Source: CAZMZW01 sp964571135
GTDB taxonomy: Bacteria; Chloroflexota; Anaerolineae; Anaerolineales; Anaerolineaceae
DNA: 64,000 bases
Direction of reading: 5' to 3'
Assembly (NCBI GenBank): GCA_964571135.1
Contig: CAZMZW010000002.1
Coordinates: 248,001-312,000 of the forward strand
The stretch's first letter is position 1. Each line of letters starts with the position of its first letter. A program made the position numbers and the translations under genes. A model generated the notes under the pieces. It had not been told where the DNA came from. It did not search any database and was given only the letters and a program-made list of their open reading frames with translations. Below are positions 1 to 7,994 of this stretch, piece by piece.

Positions 1-1228
1 GAAAATCAATCGACCCAAAACTCACCCATTCTAAATTAAAACCAAGTTTAGATGCTCGTGATATAAAATCAAACTTAATATTGCTTAATAATTGATTTGA
101 ATAAATACCTTTTATTTCGATAGCATGTTGTACACTATTATTTATAATTCGTGGATCCGCATTCAGAATGTATTGGTTTGTTTTATGGTTCCTTCCATTC
201 TTTTTAATCAGCACTTTTTTAAGGTTTAATTGTTGAAAAAACGAATGCTTAAGTTTAGAAAAAACAATTTTATGCTTTTTGTTGTATCTTACTGATTTCT
301 CAAAATTCTCCAGGTTGGTGTGTCTTTGTGTTTCTGGATCGCCCACGTTTTCAAATAAATCAGAAAAAGAAAAATGGCTAATATAATCTATGAACTCTTG
401 CTTAAGTATTTCAGTAATCTTTTCAACAAAAATACCAGACGGCATTTTATAACTAAACTTGTATAATGCTTGCTCATTATATGAATAGGGTCGGGTAAGA
501 GTTGTCTTTTTCGAATCACGCAAGATACTACAGATTGCATGGACCCTTTTTATCATCAGCGGAATACCATCTTTGGTTCTAGCAAGAACATCAAAACGAA
601 TTGTCATATTACGAAGATCAAATACATCCCGAAGGTGTTCAAAACTCTCAAGTTGATAATATGATCCAGGTAAATTTATTGTGGGACCGACAATTTGAAC
701 TGAACCATCAGTTTTTTCAAATATCGCAGCATTTTCAGCCCCAATAATTATTTTTAAAGGTCCACCTAATATTTTTAAAAGCTCAACATATTTACCGAGA
801 ATTGGTACATTGTTAATATTAATTGGCTCTTCCCTGGGAATGTCAAAAATTATTTTCAATAAAAAATAATCAGAAGTTGTTCCTGATTTCAATCCGTAAA
901 TTCTCGCAAAAAAATGAGAAGTTATTTGGTAAGACAAGATAACCCCCAGAAAAACAAATAGCAGATGAAAAATAACATCTAAAGAAAAATACAACGATGG
1001 AATTGCGACAAGTATCGTAGTCAGTGTGGTGATATTCCAGGATATTTTGTCCCATACAGGGTATAGGTATGGGTGAAGAAACAACGCAAAAAATGACCAG
1101 AGGAGAAAAAAGAAAAGCACGATTAGAGTTCTGCGCTTATTTGCATTTCGAATACTTGATTGAAAGAACCCAGAAAATATTGAGTTTTCTTTATTGTCTA
1201 ATGGTGTTTGTGTAGAACTGACAGACAT
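1..1228 (-). CDS. SPFH-like membrane protein, 3' end beyond window edge
   Basis: An open frame of 409 codons runs from an ATG at 1228 off the left edge without a stop, so the C-terminus is missing. Its start overlaps the stop of the upstream gene by one base (TAATG), which implies translational coupling. Two hydrophobic segments lie near residues 33-52 and 66-100. A region at about 145-235 resembles the SPFH/band-7 fold, with segments such as ENAAIFEKTDGSVQIVGP and RFDVLARTKDGIPLMIKR. The next gene on this strand has the same architecture, so the two look like paralogous subunits of one membrane assembly. The SPFH assignment rests on pattern resemblance only, and the function is unknown. Confidence 0.7.
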   Translation of the reverse strand, partial: MSVSSTQTPLDNKENSIFSGFFQSSIRNANKRRTLIVLFFFLLWSFFALFLHPYLYPVWDKISWNITTLTTILVAIPSLYFSLDVIFHLLFVFLGVILSYQITSHFFARIYGLKSGTTSDYFLLKIIFDIPREEPININNVPILGKYVELLKILGGPLKIIIGAENAAIFEKTDGSVQIVGPTINLPGSYYQLESFEHLRDVFDLRNMTIRFDVLARTKDGIPLMIKRVHAICSILRDSKKTTLTRPYSYNEQALYKFSYKMPSGIFVEKITEILKQEFIDYISHFSFSDLFENVGDPETQRHTNLENFEKSVRYNKKHKIVFSKLKHSFFQQLNLKKVLIKKNGRNHKTNQYILNADPRIINNSVQHAIEIKGIYSNQLLSNIKFDFISRASKLGFNLEWVSFGSIDF

Positions 1229-2499
1229 TATTTGTTACTCATTTTATTGTTGTTTGATCGATCTTCGCGGGCAGATAATAATTGACTGATGAATTTCTTT
1301 GGAGTCAGAGTCCCTTCGGTTGTCAACCTAAGAGTAATTTGGATTATGAGGTCAGAAATCGACTTTTGTCCTGATGTTTTCCCATTTGAGACTGCATCGT
1401 TACGAAGACGTGAAATTATTGTTTCTTCTGATGTCGTGATATTAGACCATGTGGATTCCCATCGATTGACAAGTCCATCTTCGATCTCAGGAGGAAGATA
1501 TAATCTTTTAAGTTGAATTTCTAAAAATTCTATTCCATGGCCTTCAAGAAATTGATATTCTTTACTTGAGATCTGTATTCCAGTTCTATTTCCAAACTCA
1601 TCGATCTCTTCATATTCTTTTTGAGTGAGTCTAGTATGTAGATACTCTAAACAATTATCCAAATTAGATCCATTGATCTGAAAAAGTTCATTCAGTTTAT
1701 ATTTATGGATCAGCTCACGCCAAATATCTACAACGAGAAAGCCAGGTAATTCTGTCCAACTCCTGGAATATTCATTGTGCGAGCCTGATTTGTAATTAAC
1801 TGTCTGCCCTAGAATGGCTCTTTCAACAGATAATGGGTTATATCCAAAAGGGGTATTGCCTTCCCCTGGTTTAGATTTGATTTTAAAGGTTATCGAAAAG
1901 GAGGCAATAATCTCTATCCCATCCCTGGTAATAACCTTTGTCTCTGATGCCCTTTGAACCTGAGAATTATAGGAATTTGATTTCTCTTTTTGTTGTCTAA
2001 TCGAATACGGATTCTCATTTTCCAAAGGTCCGAGTGATTGCTTTTGTATTTGTAAATCGATGGAATCCATGATTATTTCGTTTTTATTAGTGAATACCGC
2101 ACCAGGACCAACCGCCCGATGAAAGCGGGTAGTCTTACCAATTATGGCTGCACTGGATGCATCCAGTAGAATCAATCCGGGGTTGTTTTTTATTGAAATT
2201 CCATTCATGTCAAACTTCTTACCATTTTTTACATGACTAATCGAACCCAGATTTCCTACCAAATATAAGTAGATCCTATGTAAAATTGGAAAAAGGTTTG
2301 TAAATTCTGTATTTGGAAGAATAAACAAAGAAAAGAATAAGATGAAAGTGGAAAATGAAAGAATGAAGAAAATTATATCGATGATTATATTTAGAAAACT
2401 ACTAATAATTCCACGATTTAAAATTTGATAGAGGATGTAAAAAAATAATATGATTGGGATAATATAGACAAATTTATTTTGTCTTCGAATATTACGCAT
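1228..2499 (-). CDS. SPFH/band-7-like membrane protein
   Basis: This 423-residue protein has two N-terminal membrane segments (about 10-27 and 33-60) and then a soluble part. NNPGLILLDASSAAIIGK, a GPGAVFT turn and VITRDGIEIIASFSITFKI recall the SPFH (stomatin/prohibitin/flotillin) core at about residues 100-230. An alpha-helical C-terminal region follows, with Ser/Asn/Lys residues at the very end. SPFH proteins form ring-like membrane scaffolds, often controlling proteases or lipid domains. No protease or NfeD gene is adjacent here. It is the upstream member of a two-gene operon and overlaps its paralogue-like partner by one base. Family assignment is moderately sure; the exact role is unknown. 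Confidence 0.75.
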   Translation of the reverse strand: MRNIRRQNKFVYIIPIILFFYILYQILNRGIISSFLNIIIDIIFFILSFSTFILFFSLFILPNTEFTNLFPILHRIYLYLVGNLGSISHVKNGKKFDMNGISIKNNPGLILLDASSAAIIGKTTRFHRAVGPGAVFTNKNEIIMDSIDLQIQKQSLGPLENENPYSIRQQKEKSNSYNSQVQRASETKVITRDGIEIIASFSITFKIKSKPGEGNTPFGYNPLSVERAILGQTVNYKSGSHNEYSRSWTELPGFLVVDIWRELIHKYKLNELFQINGSNLDNCLEYLHTRLTQKEYEEIDEFGNRTGIQISSKEYQFLEGHGIEFLEIQLKRLYLPPEIEDGLVNRWESTWSNITTSEETIISRLRNDAVSNGKTSGQKSISDLIIQITLRLTTEGTLTPKKFISQLLSAREDRSNNNKMSNK

Positions 2500-2562
2500 A
2501 CTATAATTTTATATCATTAACTGTTTCTGGATAAAAGGGACCATAGAGTAGAATTAAAAAAA

Positions 2563-3459
2563 ATGATTACTAAAATCTTTTCTATAATTAAGCCGATAAG
2601 TACTCTTTTTATCTTAGTTACTTATTTTCTTGGAATTGGATTAGCACATTATCTTGGCTTTCCTCAAAAATTGGATGTTTTATGGAATGGATTAATTCTC
2701 TTAATTGCATTTCAGACAGGGTGTATTTTCCTTGGTAAATATTTTGAGTTGTACTTTTCCCCCAGCTCTTATTACCATGAAGAGAAAAGTAGTTCAATAA
2801 ATAATCAACAAGAGAAAAACATCCGAATATTATATTTATTAATTGGGGTCGCATTTTTTGCAGTATGTTTGATCCCGGTTTTTACATTATTGTTTAATGG
2901 CTTATTGAGAATCATGAATCTGGTAATAATTGTTTTTACACTTTTCATAATAGGTGTTGTTGAAATATTTCCCACCCAAGTATCCGGCGGGGGTTTGCTT
3001 GAATTTTTACAAGCGTTATATTTTGCTAATCTAATTCCTTTAATTGCTTTTTCATTACAATCTAATTTTGTTCACCGCTTGCTTTTTTTTCTCACATTCC
3101 CAATGTTCTTCTTGTACTTCGCTTATTTCATAGTCTCCAGCCTTCCAAATGTAGAAAAAAAAATTGGAACAAAAGATCGCTCCTTGATTTTTAGGATTGG
3201 ACCGATCTTATCCTTACGAATTCACAATTTGTTGGTATTGTTGGCATACCTTACTTTATTGTCAGGCAGTGTTTTCGATGTTCCCTGGAAGTTAATTTGG
3301 CCTGTTTTAATAACCTTACCGATAGGTTTAATTCAGATTTGGCAGGTAAACCTGATTCTAAGAGGTCATAAACCAGGATTTACACCACTTATTTTTACGG
3401 CAATCACAACAACGGGATTTGCAACTTATTTCATGATGTTGTCGTTGTTGGTCAATTGA
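2563..3459 (+). CDS. UbiA-like multi-pass membrane protein, active-site motifs degenerate
   Basis: The protein has 298 residues and about eight or nine hydrophobic segments. Its plan resembles the UbiA prenyltransferase superfamily, but the first Asp-rich motif (normally NDxxDxxxD) aligns with LGKYFELYFS near residue 60. The second aligns with SLPNVEKKIGTKDRS near 195-210, where family members have a D-rich loop such as LPDxEGDRxxGKRT. Most metal-binding aspartates are therefore absent. It may be a non-catalytic homologue or a divergent enzyme. It is divergent from the SPFH pair across 63 bp and lies 16 nt before the deacetylase lipoprotein gene, so those two may be co-transcribed. The homology call is tentative. 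Confidence 0.6.
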   Translation: MITKIFSIIKPISTLFILVTYFLGIGLAHYLGFPQKLDVLWNGLILLIAFQTGCIFLGKYFELYFSPSSYYHEEKSSSINNQQEKNIRILYLLIGVAFFAVCLIPVFTLLFNGLLRIMNLVIIVFTLFIIGVVEIFPTQVSGGGLLEFLQALYFANLIPLIAFSLQSNFVHRLLFFLTFPMFFLYFAYFIVSSLPNVEKKIGTKDRSLIFRIGPILSLRIHNLLVLLAYLTLLSGSVFDVPWKLIWPVLITLPIGLIQIWQVNLILRGHKPGFTPLIFTAITTTGFATYFMMLSLLVN

Positions 3460-3475
3460 GTATTCACATATAAAA

Positions 3476-4363
3476 TTGAAAAAAATCCTTTTTATCACAA
3501 TTTTGCTTATTCTTTCTGGCTGTTCAATAATATCGTCAAATGAGGAAATTGGAACGGCTAAGAACTTTCCTTCAGGAAAATCTTTGGCATTTAAAAATAT
3601 TCTAGAAACCCCTTTACCAACTGAAATAGTCCAACCAACAATTATTTTCCCTAAAGAAACTGTTTTGATTGAAAATGACCCCAGTATTATTCATAGCGGA
3701 CTTGGGGATGTTAATGTCCCAATCTTGCTTTATCATCATGTTTTGAAAGGGCAACCCACCAATCCATATTCGGTTTCAGAGAAGAACTTCCAGGAACAAC
3801 TCACATTTTTAAAAGAAAATGGATTTTTTACGATCTCAATATCACAATTAATCACGGCTATAACCGTTGGCGCTACTTTACCTGAAAAATCTGTAATCCT
3901 AACATTTGATGATGGAAATGAGAATATTTATTTAAATGCATTTCCATTAATGAAAAAAAATGGTTTCACCGGGGTTATCTATATCATCGCTAACCGGATC
4001 AATGCCGACGGATTCTTAACGGAAGATCAAATAAGGGATTTTTTATCCGCTGGCTGGGAAATTGGAAGTCATGGAATGAAACATATCAACCTGGTTCTTC
4101 ATCCAGATGCATTACGGGATGAAATTGGGTCTTCAAAGAAAAAAATTGAAGAAGTATTGGGAATGAAAGTCACAAGCTTTGCTTACCCTTTTGGAACTGC
4201 TACTAAAATAACCATGGATTGGGTAAAGCAAATTGGTTATTTAGCAGGAATGGGCTTGGGAATAACCAATCAACAAAACAAAGAAAATATTTTTTACCTG
4301 TACCGCAGGCAAGTGGAAAGTAAAATGAGTATTTCTGATTTTTCAAATTTATTGAAAAACTGA
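3476..4363 (+). CDS. polysaccharide deacetylase (NodB) family lipoprotein
   Basis: A short signal peptide ends in a lipobox (LILSGCS, Cys at residue 16), so the mature protein is probably lipid-anchored outside the membrane. The catalytic NodB homology domain covers about residues 75-290: VPILLYHHV, then ILTFDDGNENIY (metal-binding Asp pair), then GWEIGSHGMKHINL with the SHxxxH-like His pair. It probably deacetylates an N-acetylated or O-acetylated cell-surface glycan. The TTG start at 3476 is chosen because the signal peptide begins there and no ATG precedes it in frame. No clear Shine-Dalgarno is visible. It is followed 17 nt later by bcp. The substrate cannot be told from sequence. Confidence 0.88.
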   Translation: MKKILFITILLILSGCSIISSNEEIGTAKNFPSGKSLAFKNILETPLPTEIVQPTIIFPKETVLIENDPSIIHSGLGDVNVPILLYHHVLKGQPTNPYSVSEKNFQEQLTFLKENGFFTISISQLITAITVGATLPEKSVILTFDDGNENIYLNAFPLMKKNGFTGVIYIIANRINADGFLTEDQIRDFLSAGWEIGSHGMKHINLVLHPDALRDEIGSSKKKIEEVLGMKVTSFAYPFGTATKITMDWVKQIGYLAGMGLGITNQQNKENIFYLYRRQVESKMSISDFSNLLKN

Positions 4364-4380
4364 AAGGAAATGAAAAGAAA

Positions 4381-4848
4381 ATGACAATAAAAATAAATGG
4401 AATCGTATCTGATTTCTCATTACCAGATGAAAATGGAAAATACCACAAATTATCTGATTTTCGAGGTAAACCCGTTGTTCTATATTTTTATCCCAAAGAT
4501 GATACACCGGGATGTACGAAAGAAGCATGTAATTTTCGGGATGACTATTATGACTATAAAAACGCAGGTTTGGAAATAATAGGAATAAGCCCGGATAACG
4601 CCGCATCTCATGCAAAATTCAAGGCAAAATATAATCTGCCTTTTGTATTATTGGCGGACAAAGATCATGAGGTGTGTCAATTATTCGGTGTTTGGCGGAA
4701 AAAGAAATTTATGGGACGCGAATTTTATGGAGTATTGAGAACCACCTTTTTGATCGATAAAGCAGGGAAAGTTGTTAAAGTCTTTGAAGGAGTAAAACCT
4801 GCGGATCATAGCAAGGAAGTATTAGCTGAATTTTTGAAACTCAAATAA
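4381..4848 (+). CDS. bcp: thioredoxin-dependent thiol peroxidase (peroxiredoxin Q/BCP)
   Basis: This 155-residue cytosolic peroxidase reduces hydrogen peroxide and organic hydroperoxides with electrons from thioredoxin. The hallmark YPKDDTPGCTKEACNFRD is present: the first Cys in PGCT is peroxidatic and the second, five residues on, can act as resolving Cys. Full length for the family. A purine-rich Shine-Dalgarno region (AAAGGAAAT) precedes the ATG. It lies just downstream of the deacetylase lipoprotein gene and converges with rsfS. Unlike the redoxin at 23913 it uses ordinary cysteine codons. Confidence 0.95.
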   Translation: MTIKINGIVSDFSLPDENGKYHKLSDFRGKPVVLYFYPKDDTPGCTKEACNFRDDYYDYKNAGLEIIGISPDNAASHAKFKAKYNLPFVLLADKDHEVCQLFGVWRKKKFMGREFYGVLRTTFLIDKAGKVVKVFEGVKPADHSKEVLAEFLKLK

Positions 4849-4883
4849 CGCTTATATCTAAAACGCAATATTGCCTGGAATAA

Positions 4884-5237
4884 TTATTTGATATGTAGAA
4901 CTAATTTGCCATTCTGCCAGAGATCTTCCAATTGATAGAAATTTCTCTGATCGGGGGAAAATAAATGTATCACTATGTCATTCATATCAATTGCGATCCA
5001 ACCGCTGCTTTCCAACCCTTCAATTCTCCCGATGATCCCATATTTTAATTTTGCTTCATCCAAAACTGCGTGCGACAGGCTTCTTAGCATGCGGTCGCTT
5101 GAACCGGAGCTTATGATGAAGTAATCGGTAAAATCACTTACTTTTTGCAGGTCGATTAATACGATATCTTCTGCTTTCTTTTCTTCCAATGAGTTTACAA
5201 GCGCACGCGCAATTTCAATTGATTTTGGTTTAATCAG
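4884..5237 (-). CDS. rsfS: ribosomal silencing factor RsfS, non-AUG start
   Basis: RsfS binds ribosomal protein uL14 and blocks subunit joining when nutrients are scarce. The conserved core is seen: EKKAEDIVLIDL, SDFTDYFIISSG, SSGWIAIDMNDIVIHLF and the C-terminal YQLEDLW. The first in-frame ATG/GTG/TTG codon is a TTG at 5189, but the family's conserved N-terminal helix (IEIARALVNSLEEKKAED) is encoded in frame upstream of it. There the only start candidates are CTG at 5237 or ATT at 5234. They sit 4 and 7 nt after a strong GAGGTGA Shine-Dalgarno (forward 5241-5247), while nothing SD-like precedes the TTG. I place the start at CTG 5237, giving about 117 residues; ATT 5234 is equally possible. 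An in-frame TGA lies just upstream. Confidence 0.88.
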   Translation of the reverse strand: MIKPKSIEIARALVNSLEEKKAEDIVLIDLQKVSDFTDYFIISSGSSDRMLRSLSHAVLDEAKLKYGIIGRIEGLESSGWIAIDMNDIVIHLFSPDQRNFYQLEDLWQNGKLVLHIK

Positions 5238-5276
5238 GTTTCACCTCAAAAAGGTTTATTCGAAATTTTAACATGT

Positions 5277-5859
5277 TTATTGAGACGGCATCAACATTGA
5301 AGTATGTATTAACTCATAAACAGGACCAGAGCGGTATAAATCACTTTTATACAAATGAATTTCAGTTATCTGTGTGCTACCCGTGATTGCCGCGAAAGAA
5401 CTACATTTCTTTTCTAAAATTTGAATAGCTTCTTGCCTGGAGTTTTCTCTGACCCTTCCGATGGTTAGATGAGGTGAAAATGATTTAATTTCACTTGCGC
5501 AACCCAGATTTCTCATATTTGTTTCAATTTGTCGCACCAATAAATGTAAGGATTCAGATTTCTCAACCCCGATCCAAACAATTCTTGGATTTCTCCAATT
5601 TGGAAAAGAGCCGATTCCTTCAAGCTTAAGACCGAACGGTTTAGTTTCAATGGCAATAATATCCAAATTATCCTTGATCCTTCGTACTTTCTCCAATTCA
5701 ATCTCTCCCAGGAATTTCAGTGTCAGGTGAATATTTTCAGGGTTTGTCCAATGGACGACCGACGGATTGTCTCCTTATTAGCGATTCTTGAATTATTCTT
5801 ATCTTCTCAATGACTTGATTGGGGAAATCAGCAGCAATAAAAGACCTATAAGTATTCAT
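5277..5859 (-). pseudogene. thpR: RNA 2',3'-cyclic phosphodiesterase (ThpR/LigT family), frameshifted
   Basis: ThpR hydrolyses RNA 2',3'-cyclic phosphates using two HxTx motifs. Both are encoded, but in a broken frame. An ATG at 5859, preceded by GGAG, begins MNTYRSFIAADFPNQVIEK and runs to a TGA near 5737. The rest of the protein is in another frame: VHWTNPENIHLTLKFLGEI (first motif HLTL) and then SPHLTIGRVR (second motif HLTI), ending at 5277. The shift must fall between about 5735 and 5777, because the second frame is closed upstream by TAA at about 5775-5777. One base gained or lost would restore a normal-length protein of about 193 residues. I call it a pseudogene or a sequencing/assembly error; the otherwise well preserved coding favours a recent change or error. 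Confidence 0.8.
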
Positions 5860-5962
5860 AGTCAGCTCTCCAGAAATTAATTAAACACAGAAAAATTAAT
5901 TTCAAAGATAATTTCTTACAAGAAAGAAGGATTACCTAGATTTTACTCAGAATTCAATGAGC

Positions 5963-5991
5963 TATACAGTCATTTTGAAATGTGGTATAAA
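5963..5991 (+). promoter_or_regulatory. promoter of the 6S RNA candidate
   Basis: An extended -10 box, TGG followed by TATAAA at 5986-5991, is preceded by a weak -35 (TATACA, 5963-5968) with 17-bp spacing. The expected start point near 5998 coincides with the 5' end of the RNA predicted from its closing stem. Confidence 0.5.
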
Positions 5992-5995
5992 AAAT

Positions 5996-6170
5996 AAGCC
6001 CTGCTGTGTTCGTGATGTAGCACTCAAGGTTTTGAGCCAACACTATCCAAATGGGTTCTTATCTTCAGATGTGACGCGATAGGCTTGAGCCAAGGCGGAG
6101 CTAACGAGGCGGAACCCAACCTGTGAAAACAGGTTCAAAACTTCGCTGCACACGGCATGGCGGGGATTTT
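5996..6170 (+). ncRNA. ssrS: 6S RNA candidate
   Basis: This non-coding stretch of about 175 nt fits 6S RNA, which mimics an open promoter and sequesters sigma-A RNA polymerase. Its 5' end (GCCCTGCTGTGTTCGTG) resembles the 5' arm of Bacillus 6S-1. It can pair with the 3' end (CACACGGCATGGCGGGG) in an interrupted closing stem. Internally I see TGGGTTC pairing with GAACCCA, CTTATC with GATAGG, and a hairpin AACCTGT/ACAGGTT closed by GAAA. A run of T follows at 6166-6170. It lies alone between thpR and a small membrane protein gene. The identification is by eye from length, ends and fold, without a covariance search. The rest of 5860-6216 shows nothing else. Confidence 0.68.
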
Positions 6171-6216
6171 TATTAAATTTGAATTTAGTTTTGGCAATTT
6201 TTTATTATGGTGAAAA

Positions 6217-6468
6217 ATGCAACCAATTGATGAAAAAAAAGATATTGACTCAGATCCATCAGTCATAAACTTAAGCGAAGATTCTGTTGGGAAAAAAGTT
6301 TTAAAAAGGATAAAGAGTCTTCCACCTTGGATTGTAGTTGCCCTTATTGCTTTAATATTCTTAATAATGCTTTGCCTTATCCCGCTTCTCATAATTGAGG
6401 TTTCGAATCAATGGTGCAATCTTTTTTCAGGGTTTTTTAATGCGATTACTCCTGGTATTTGTATATAG
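6217..6468 (+). CDS. small single-pass membrane protein, unknown
   Basis: An 83-residue protein with an acidic/polar N-terminal cytoplasmic part, basic residues KKVLKRIKS near 28-36 and one strong membrane helix (about 39-62, WIVVALIALIFLIMLCLIPL). The C-terminal tail contains Trp, Phe and two Cys. I do not recognise the family. The gene directly precedes the AI-2E family permease (30 nt), but that gene has its own -10 box. Its ATG follows the 6S RNA candidate by about 45 nt, with no clear Shine-Dalgarno. Coding status rests on composition and placement. Confidence 0.55.
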   Translation: MQPIDEKKDIDSDPSVINLSEDSVGKKVLKRIKSLPPWIVVALIALIFLIMLCLIPLLIIEVSNQWCNLFSGFFNAITPGICI

Positions 6469-6486
6469 AAAATGTTTTGAAGACTA

Positions 6487-6492
6487 TATAAT
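6487..6492 (+). promoter_or_regulatory. TATAAT -10 box 6 nt before ATG (leaderless start)
   Basis: A perfect TATAAT ends 6 nt before the ATG of the AI-2E family gene, so transcription should begin at or next to the start codon. No -35 box or Shine-Dalgarno stands out. Confidence 0.5.
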
Positions 6493-6498
6493 AAAAAA

Positions 6499-7734
6499 AT
6501 GACAAAGAAAAAAACTACCTCTTCGCCATTGTGGAACAATTCCACAAAGATAATTATTAATGTATTAATCCTGGTGATTATTCTAGGCCTTTTGTTAAGA
6601 TTTTCAAGTCTGGTTACTCCGCTTGTTATTGCTTTGCTTTTGGCATTATTATTTCATCCGATAGCGGAATTTATTAATGTTCGGATGCATGTGCCATGGA
6701 ATTTGGCAGTAAATATTATTTTTTTAATTACAGTGGTTGCCATGGTGACTCTATTAACAATAGGTGGATTTGCTTTAATTGAACAAATTCAAGGCTTAAT
6801 TGTCTTTTTACAAAAGAACCTGCCTAATCTTCCAAGCTTTTTAACCGAAATCACTTCCAAGTCCATTATTATTGGTCCTTTTCCAATAAATTTGACCCAA
6901 ATTAATTGGGCTGATATTGGAAACCAATTAATTAATTACATCCAACCGTTATTGGCGAAAATGGGTGATTTAATCGGATCGGTGGCTGGAGGGGCAGCAT
7001 CGGTTATTGCAACAATATTCTTTGCCTTAATTCTTTCATATTTAATTACAATTGAAACAGGAGGATCAAGAGAAAAAATATTAATTTTGAATATTCCCGG
7101 ATATCAGGCAGATCTGGATAGAATGGGGAAAGAAATCTCCTTGATCTGGAATGCCTTTTTAAAGGGTCAGGCAATTATCATTTTCATTCGGACGATTCTC
7201 TATTCCATTCTATTAGGTGCTTTGGGTGTGCATTTTTATGTGGGGTTGGCAATTGGAGCGGGAATTGCCAACCTGATTCCCTATTTGGGTGTAACGATTG
7301 CCTGGATCACTTATTTCTTTGTTGCTTTGCTTCAAGGAACAACATTCTTTGGGTTAGACTCATTTTCATATGCACTATTAGTGACTGGTTCAGCCTGGCT
7401 TTTAGATAATATCTATGATAATACGGTCACTCCGCGTGTTATGGGGGGTGCACTTAAACTGCATCCAGCTGCAATTATGGTCGCTGCCATTGTCGGGTTA
7501 AACTTATTTGGCTTGATGGGCATGTTCCTGGCAGCTCCGGTATTAGCCTCATTAAAATTGGTTTTCCAATATGTTCAGCGCAAAATGCAGGATAAGGATC
7601 CTTGGCAAAATATGGAAAGAGAATATTCAAAAGAAAGTGATTTTCCGTTATTTGGGAGGTTACTAAATAAATTAAAACAAATCATTTTAATAATTACTCA
7701 CCAACTACCGATTGATTCCAAAAAAGCAAAATAG
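6499..7734 (+). CDS. AI-2E family transporter (PerM/TqsA-like permease)
   Basis: This 411-residue integral membrane protein has the layout of the AI-2E/PerM family. Paired N-terminal helices (about 14-70) are followed by a long amphipathic segment (about 95-150), then a cluster of helices from about 155 to 345 with the family's conserved IANLIPYLGVTIAWITYF region near 262-280. The C-terminus is basic and cytoplasmic. Members export or exchange small solutes; autoinducer-2 transport is known for only a few, so the substrate here is open. The ATG is 6 nt after a TATAAT box, suggesting a leaderless message. Confidence 0.9.
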   Translation: MTKKKTTSSPLWNNSTKIIINVLILVIILGLLLRFSSLVTPLVIALLLALLFHPIAEFINVRMHVPWNLAVNIIFLITVVAMVTLLTIGGFALIEQIQGLIVFLQKNLPNLPSFLTEITSKSIIIGPFPINLTQINWADIGNQLINYIQPLLAKMGDLIGSVAGGAASVIATIFFALILSYLITIETGGSREKILILNIPGYQADLDRMGKEISLIWNAFLKGQAIIIFIRTILYSILLGALGVHFYVGLAIGAGIANLIPYLGVTIAWITYFFVALLQGTTFFGLDSFSYALLVTGSAWLLDNIYDNTVTPRVMGGALKLHPAAIMVAAIVGLNLFGLMGMFLAAPVLASLKLVFQYVQRKMQDKDPWQNMEREYSKESDFPLFGRLLNKLKQIILIITHQLPIDSKKAK

Positions 7735-7761
7735 AATTTTTAATCAAACAAGGAGAGAAAT

Positions 7762-7962
7762 ATGTCTGACATAATGGAACAAAAATATGAAGTAATTGCT
7801 GAAACAGCTAATTATTTGGTTTGGAAAGGTGAAGATGTGGACAGTGAGGTTTGTTACCATCTTGAAGTTGGAAATGCGATGCTGACGTTTTATACCGAAG
7901 AATGGATTGAAATGATCGATCTGCTTAAGCAAGTTTTAAAAGATGCCGAACATCAGAAATAA
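7762..7962 (+). CDS. small acidic protein, unknown
   Basis: A 66-residue soluble, acidic protein with a strong Shine-Dalgarno (AAGGAGAG, 8 nt before the ATG). It contains two short hydrophobic/aromatic segments (ETANYLVWKGEDVDSEVCYH and AMLTFYTEEWIEMIDLLKQVL) that suggest a beta hairpin followed by a helix. I do not recognise a family. It sits between the AI-2E family permease and PGI/PMI on the same strand, 33 nt before the latter, so it may be co-transcribed with PGI/PMI. Confidence 0.72.
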   Translation: MSDIMEQKYEVIAETANYLVWKGEDVDSEVCYHLEVGNAMLTFYTEEWIEMIDLLKQVLKDAEHQK

Positions 7963-7994
7963 TGATCATTAATTGATCTCTTTTTAGAATCACA

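Noticed and set aside
1289..1516. A 75-residue plus-strand frame antisense to the SPFH-like gene
   Set aside because: It is a shadow of a well supported membrane protein gene and has no ribosome site.
5735..5777. Programmed frameshifting in thpR
   Set aside because: No slippery heptamer followed by a strong downstream structure is visible, and the family is not known to be frameshift-regulated.
5996..6170. tmRNA or SRP RNA instead of 6S RNA
   Set aside because: No GGGGGTGA-like 5' end or tag peptide frame for tmRNA, and no GGUCAGG/GGAAGG apical motif for SRP RNA.
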